64,000 nucleotides of DNA from positions 1,426,001 through 1,490,000 of the forward strand of contig CAVVWN010000008.1 of NCBI GenBank assembly GCA_963752045.1, written 5' to 3'. Shown one piece after another: positions 61,022-64,000 of this stretch (its first letter is position 1; the number at the start of each line of letters is the position of its first letter). The DNA is from DATKDF01 sp963752045. Lineage in GTDB: Bacteria; Acidobacteriota; Vicinamibacteria; Vicinamibacterales; SCN-69-37. The notes beneath the pieces are model-generated. The model was given only the letters and a program-made list of their open reading frames with translations. It did no database searches and was not told the origin of the DNA. The position numbers were made by a program, and so were the translations under genes.

Positions 61022-63190
61022 CTACTGCGTGCGGACGTACGCCTGGGTGTAGTCCTTGCGATGGTACGGCGCGTAGTAATACGAGTGGCGCCGCACGTTC
61101 GCGCGGTTGAGCACCGCGCCGATGATCTTCGCCCGCGCCGACGTGAGCTGCTCAATGGCCGTCTGGGCGGTTCGACGAGGCGTCATCTCCGCGCCGATGA
61201 CGAAGACCACTCCACTCGCGCCATTGGACACGACGGCGGCGTCGGTCACCGCCATCACGGGCGGCGCGTCGATCACAATCCAGTCGTAGTCCTGCCCGAG
61301 CTCCTCGAGCAGCCGGCGGTATTTCGCCGATCCGAGCAACTCGGCCGGATTGGGCGGAATGTGCCCGGCCGGCATCACCGAAAGGTGAGGATTGCTTGTT
61401 TGCCGGATGGCCGTGCGCAGCTGCGCCGTCCCCACGAGCACGTTCGAGAGGCCCGGCTCCTGCGCGCAGCCGAACACGTCGTGCACCCGGGGCCGGCGCA
61501 TGTCGCCGTCGATCACGAGCGTCCGCTGCTCGGCCTGCCCGAGCGCGCTCGCGAGGTTGGTGGACACGAGCGTCTTGCCTTCGCTCGGAGCCGTACTCGT
61601 CACGACCACGGTCCGTGACCCGTCGGCGGCCGACGAAAACACCACGGCCGTCCGAATTGCCCGCATCGCTTCGGCGAACGCCGGCGGCGCTCCGTTGTCG
61701 AGCAGCGGCGACTTGCCGCCTGTCTCCTTGATCGGGACAGCTGGAACGAGGCCCAGGAACGGCAGGTTCAGGTGCGCCTTGATCTCGTCGGGCGTCTTGA
61801 TGCGGTTGTCGAGGTACTCGAGCCCGAAGGCCAGGCCAATGGCGAGCACGAGGCCGGCCATCAGGGCGAACGACAAGTCCCGTCGCGTGTTCGGCAGTAT
61901 CGGGTAGCGCGGTACTTCGGCGAGGTCGACGACCTGGACGTTGCTGCCGCGGTATTCGCCGGTGACGCCCGTCTCCTGGGCCCGCATCATCAGGTTGTCG
62001 AACAATTGGCGCGCGCTCGTAGCTTCGCGTTCGAGCGCCAGGTATTCGATCCCCTGTCGATCGAACGACAGCGACTCGCCCTTCTGCTCCTCGAGCTGGC
62101 TTGCGAGCGATTCCTCCTGCGCCTTGGCCACCTCGAACTCGTTCCGGACCGTCTGGACGACCTGCGCCACCTGTGTGTCGAGCTCACGCTCCTTCGCCTC
62201 GAGCTGGGTCGCGATGGCGACCCGCTCGCCGAAGTTCGGTCCAAGACCACGCGCGACGAGCTGAGCGTCCTGACTCTCCAGGTCGGCGATCTCCGACCTG
62301 ATTTTCTGGATGGTCTGACTTCCGGCCACCGCCGGAAAGGACTCGAGCGCGGCCGAATCGCCCTGCACCTTGGCCAGTTGCTGATAGAGAGCCTCTTTCT
62401 CGATCCGGGCCATCCTCGCCTGCGTGAGCTCGCCGCTCAGGTCCGTGAGCTTCTGGACGAGAATGCTGCTCTGACCATCCGACACGGCCACGGCGCCGTA
62501 GCGCTCCTTGAAGGCCTGCAGCTTCTCTTCGGCCTCCTGCACCTTCAATCGCTGGTCGTTCAGTTGCTCGCTCAGGAACTGGTTGGCTTCCTTCGACGCC
62601 AGGAGCCGCAGGTTGAGTCCCTGCTGCTTGTACTGCTCGGCGACGGCGTTGGCCGCCCGGGTGGCAAACAATGGGTCCGGAGATCGATACCGGATGTTCA
62701 CGAGGCGGCTGTTCCGCACGGGTTCCACGACGAGCCCGCCCAGAAACGCGTCGACCTGCTGCGATTGCCAGGTGGTCTCATCACCGGCCGGGGGGTCAAT
62801 CCGCCGCGGGGCGCCGAGCGCCTCCGCCAGCCACTCGATGACACCGCGCGCGGGACCGGCGCCCGCCCGCTGTGACTCGGCCGGGGCCGTCGCCAGGCCG
62901 AGCGACTGCAGGGTCGCCCACGCGAGCGCCCGGCTCTGCAGGATCCGGTACTGCGTCTGATAGAAGTCGTCGTCATACCAGCTGCCGCTGTCCTGCAGGA
63001 CGGCGTTCAGGGAGGTCGCCCTCCGCATCTCGACGTCGATGAGCAGCTGCGTGCCGGCCTCGTAGATGGGTGTCTTCTTCAGGCTGTTCACCGAGCCGTA
63101 GACGAAGACCGCGAGGAACATCAGCGCGGCGACCCACCGACGCTTGTACAGCACGCGAAGGTAATCTGAAACGTGAGACTGATGACTCAT
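61022..63190 (-). CDS. Chain-length regulator / BY-kinase, Wzc-like
   Basis: This 722-residue inner-membrane protein controls glycan length and export. The N-terminal Wzz domain (YLRVLYKRRWVAALMFLAVF) and long periplasmic coiled coils (residues about 190-400) lead to a second helix near 440 (SFALMAGLVLAIGLAFGLEY). The cytoplasmic bacterial tyrosine kinase domain has Walker A TSTAPSEGKTLVSTNLASAL with K539, Walker A' RTLVIDGDMRRPR and Walker B YDWIVIDAPPVM. The tail is a tyrosine cluster (HSYYYAPYHRKDYTQAYVRT) that would be autophosphorylated. It follows the Wza-type gene by 57 bases. Confidence 0.95.
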   Translation of the reverse strand: MSHQSHVSDYLRVLYKRRWVAALMFLAVFVYGSVNSLKKTPIYEAGTQLLIDVEMRRATSLNAVLQDSGSWYDDDFYQTQYRILQSRALAWATLQSLGLATAPAESQRAGAGPARGVIEWLAEALGAPRRIDPPAGDETTWQSQQVDAFLGGLVVEPVRNSRLVNIRYRSPDPLFATRAANAVAEQYKQQGLNLRLLASKEANQFLSEQLNDQRLKVQEAEEKLQAFKERYGAVAVSDGQSSILVQKLTDLSGELTQARMARIEKEALYQQLAKVQGDSAALESFPAVAGSQTIQKIRSEIADLESQDAQLVARGLGPNFGERVAIATQLEAKERELDTQVAQVVQTVRNEFEVAKAQEESLASQLEEQKGESLSFDRQGIEYLALEREATSARQLFDNLMMRAQETGVTGEYRGSNVQVVDLAEVPRYPILPNTRRDLSFALMAGLVLAIGLAFGLEYLDNRIKTPDEIKAHLNLPFLGLVPAVPIKETGGKSPLLDNGAPPAFAEAMRAIRTAVVFSSAADGSRTVVVTSTAPSEGKTLVSTNLASALGQAEQRTLVIDGDMRRPRVHDVFGCAQEPGLSNVLVGTAQLRTAIRQTSNPHLSVMPAGHIPPNPAELLGSAKYRRLLEELGQDYDWIVIDAPPVMAVTDAAVVSNGASGVVFVIGAEMTPRRTAQTAIEQLTSARAKIIGAVLNRANVRRHSYYYAPYHRKDYTQAYVRTQ

Positions 63191-63247
63191 GACACCTGCT
63201 CGAGTTAACGTCCGACATTGGTCCACAGCCGCTCTCGGCTGCCGAAC

Positions 63248-64000
63248 CTACATGATGGCGCGATTGACCTTTATCGTATCGCCAGGCTTGATCAAGTCGT
63301 CGAGCTGGACACCTTTGAGGATCTCGTCCTCGCCAACCCGCTTGATCTCGATCCGCTTGGTCGATCCCCGCTCGGTGAGACCACCGGCAAGCGCCAGGGC
63401 CTGTTCGACCGTCAGCCCCGCCCGCGCCGGATAGGCGCCCGGCGCGCGGACTTCGCCGCTGATGAAGAAGTCCTGAGCCTCGCGCACGATGATCATGTCC
63501 CCGTCGGCAAGCGTCGGGTTGTTGGTCAGATCGCCGTTGCGCAGCTCCTTCAGATTGACGGTCAGGACCCCCGGCTGGCCCGCCGTACCGGCCCCGCCAC
63601 CGCCGGTTCCGGCCGAAGCGGCTCGGATGACCAGAATTTCGTCGCTCGCCGCCGGCGTCGCCTGGCCTGCCCTGACGATGGCCTCGAACACGGTCATCTC
63701 ACCCGCGTACTGAATGACGCCCGGCGACGTGACGGCTCCCGACACGGTGACGCGCTGGTTCTGCGCCTGCTCGAGCGTGACCGTGACCTGCGGGCTCAGC
63801 AGAAACCCGCCGTCCCGCAGCCGCTTCGACAGCTCGACTTCGATCGCTCGCGGCGTGAGCCCGGCCACCTTGACCTTCCCGAGATCCGGGAAGTCCAGCG
63901 TGCCATCCGGGGCCACCGGGTACTTCCGGGAGTAGTGTTCCACCCCCCAGACCGTGACATCGAGCACGTCCCGAGGCGCCACCGTCGGCCCATCCTGTGC
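63248..64000 (-). CDS. Polysaccharide export protein, Wza-like (5' end outside window)
   Basis: This is an outer-membrane export channel component. The visible 250 residues hold the Poly_export domain (RDVLDVTVWGVEHYSRKYPV, APDGTLDFPDLGKVKVAGLT) and SLBB-type repeats (RVTVSGAVTSPGVIQYAGEM; FFISGEVRAPGAYPARAGLT, then LTVEQALALAGGLTERGSTK). The N-terminal signal/lipoprotein part is missing beyond the window edge. It leads the visible part of the glycan operon; the promoter should lie to the right of 64,000. Together with the Wzc-like kinase it forms the export machinery. Confidence 0.93.
   Translation of the reverse strand, partial: AQDGPTVAPRDVLDVTVWGVEHYSRKYPVAPDGTLDFPDLGKVKVAGLTPRAIEVELSKRLRDGGFLLSPQVTVTLEQAQNQRVTVSGAVTSPGVIQYAGEMTVFEAIVRAGQATPAASDEILVIRAASAGTGGGGAGTAGQPGVLTVNLKELRNGDLTNNPTLADGDMIIVREAQDFFISGEVRAPGAYPARAGLTVEQALALAGGLTERGSTKRIEIKRVGEDEILKGVQLDDLIKPGDTIKVNRAIM

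Noticed and set aside
1..64000. CRISPR arrays, insertion sequences, prophage genes, rRNA operons and plasmid origins
   Set aside because: I found no regularly spaced repeats, transposase motifs, integrases, phage structural genes or rRNA sequence.

Overview
This is a GC-rich bacterial chromosome segment with densely packed genes, many GTG starts and frequent ATGA/GTGA stop-start overlaps. Gene content suggests an acidobacterium, possibly of the Vicinamibacteria. The hints are a sortilin-type beta-propeller protein, a TsaB-RimI fusion, a deoxyhypusine-synthase-like/agmatinase pair and a very large NtrY-like kinase. That placement is inference from gene content only.

Layout. Positions 1-27 kb are mainly housekeeping. 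On the minus strand lie guaA, dnaE and accA (cut by the left edge). A secreted PQQ-type propeller and a 1294-residue orphan sensor kinase follow on the plus strand. Then come pssA and psd (phosphatidylethanolamine synthesis), a DUF465 protein, tsaB-rimI divergent from mutS, a polyamine operon (DHS-like plus agmatinase), a TPR membrane protein, tRNA-Arg(CCU), apt, acyP, a sortilin-like propeller, an NlpC/P60-like protein, tRNA-Pro(CGG), surE, a P1-family peptidase and a sodium:solute symporter.

Positions 28.5-32.5 kb hold a plus-strand RiPP cluster: PqqD-like recognition protein, asparagine-synthetase-like cyclase, a 52-residue precursor, an HPr-kinase-like protein and a frameshifted methyltransferase. 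The precursor leader fits the lasso-peptide pattern (W-x2-P-x-L-x3-G). However, the usual Thr at -2 is Ile, no acidic residue lies at core positions 7-9, and no B2-type leader peptidase is nearby. It looks like a non-canonical lasso-type system and is the most novel item here.

Positions 32.5-64 kb are almost entirely minus strand. After three small genes (PilZ, a small membrane protein, a HAD phosphatase) comes a surface polysaccharide locus, read from 64 kb downward. It encodes Wza-type export, a Wzc-type kinase, a Wzx-type flippase, about ten glycosyltransferases, two FkbM methyltransferases, a Wzy-like polymerase, AsnB, a carbamoyltransferase, an NAD epimerase, a phosphoglycosyl transferase, a geranylgeranyl-reductase-like flavoprotein, an NTP_transf_5 nucleotidyltransferase and an O-antigen-ligase-like protein. 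Together they would build, decorate, flip, polymerise and export a complex glycan.

At least five genes carry a single-base frameshift, and a sixth is suspected. Every one is restored by removing one base, so insertion errors in the assembly are a serious alternative to real gene decay.
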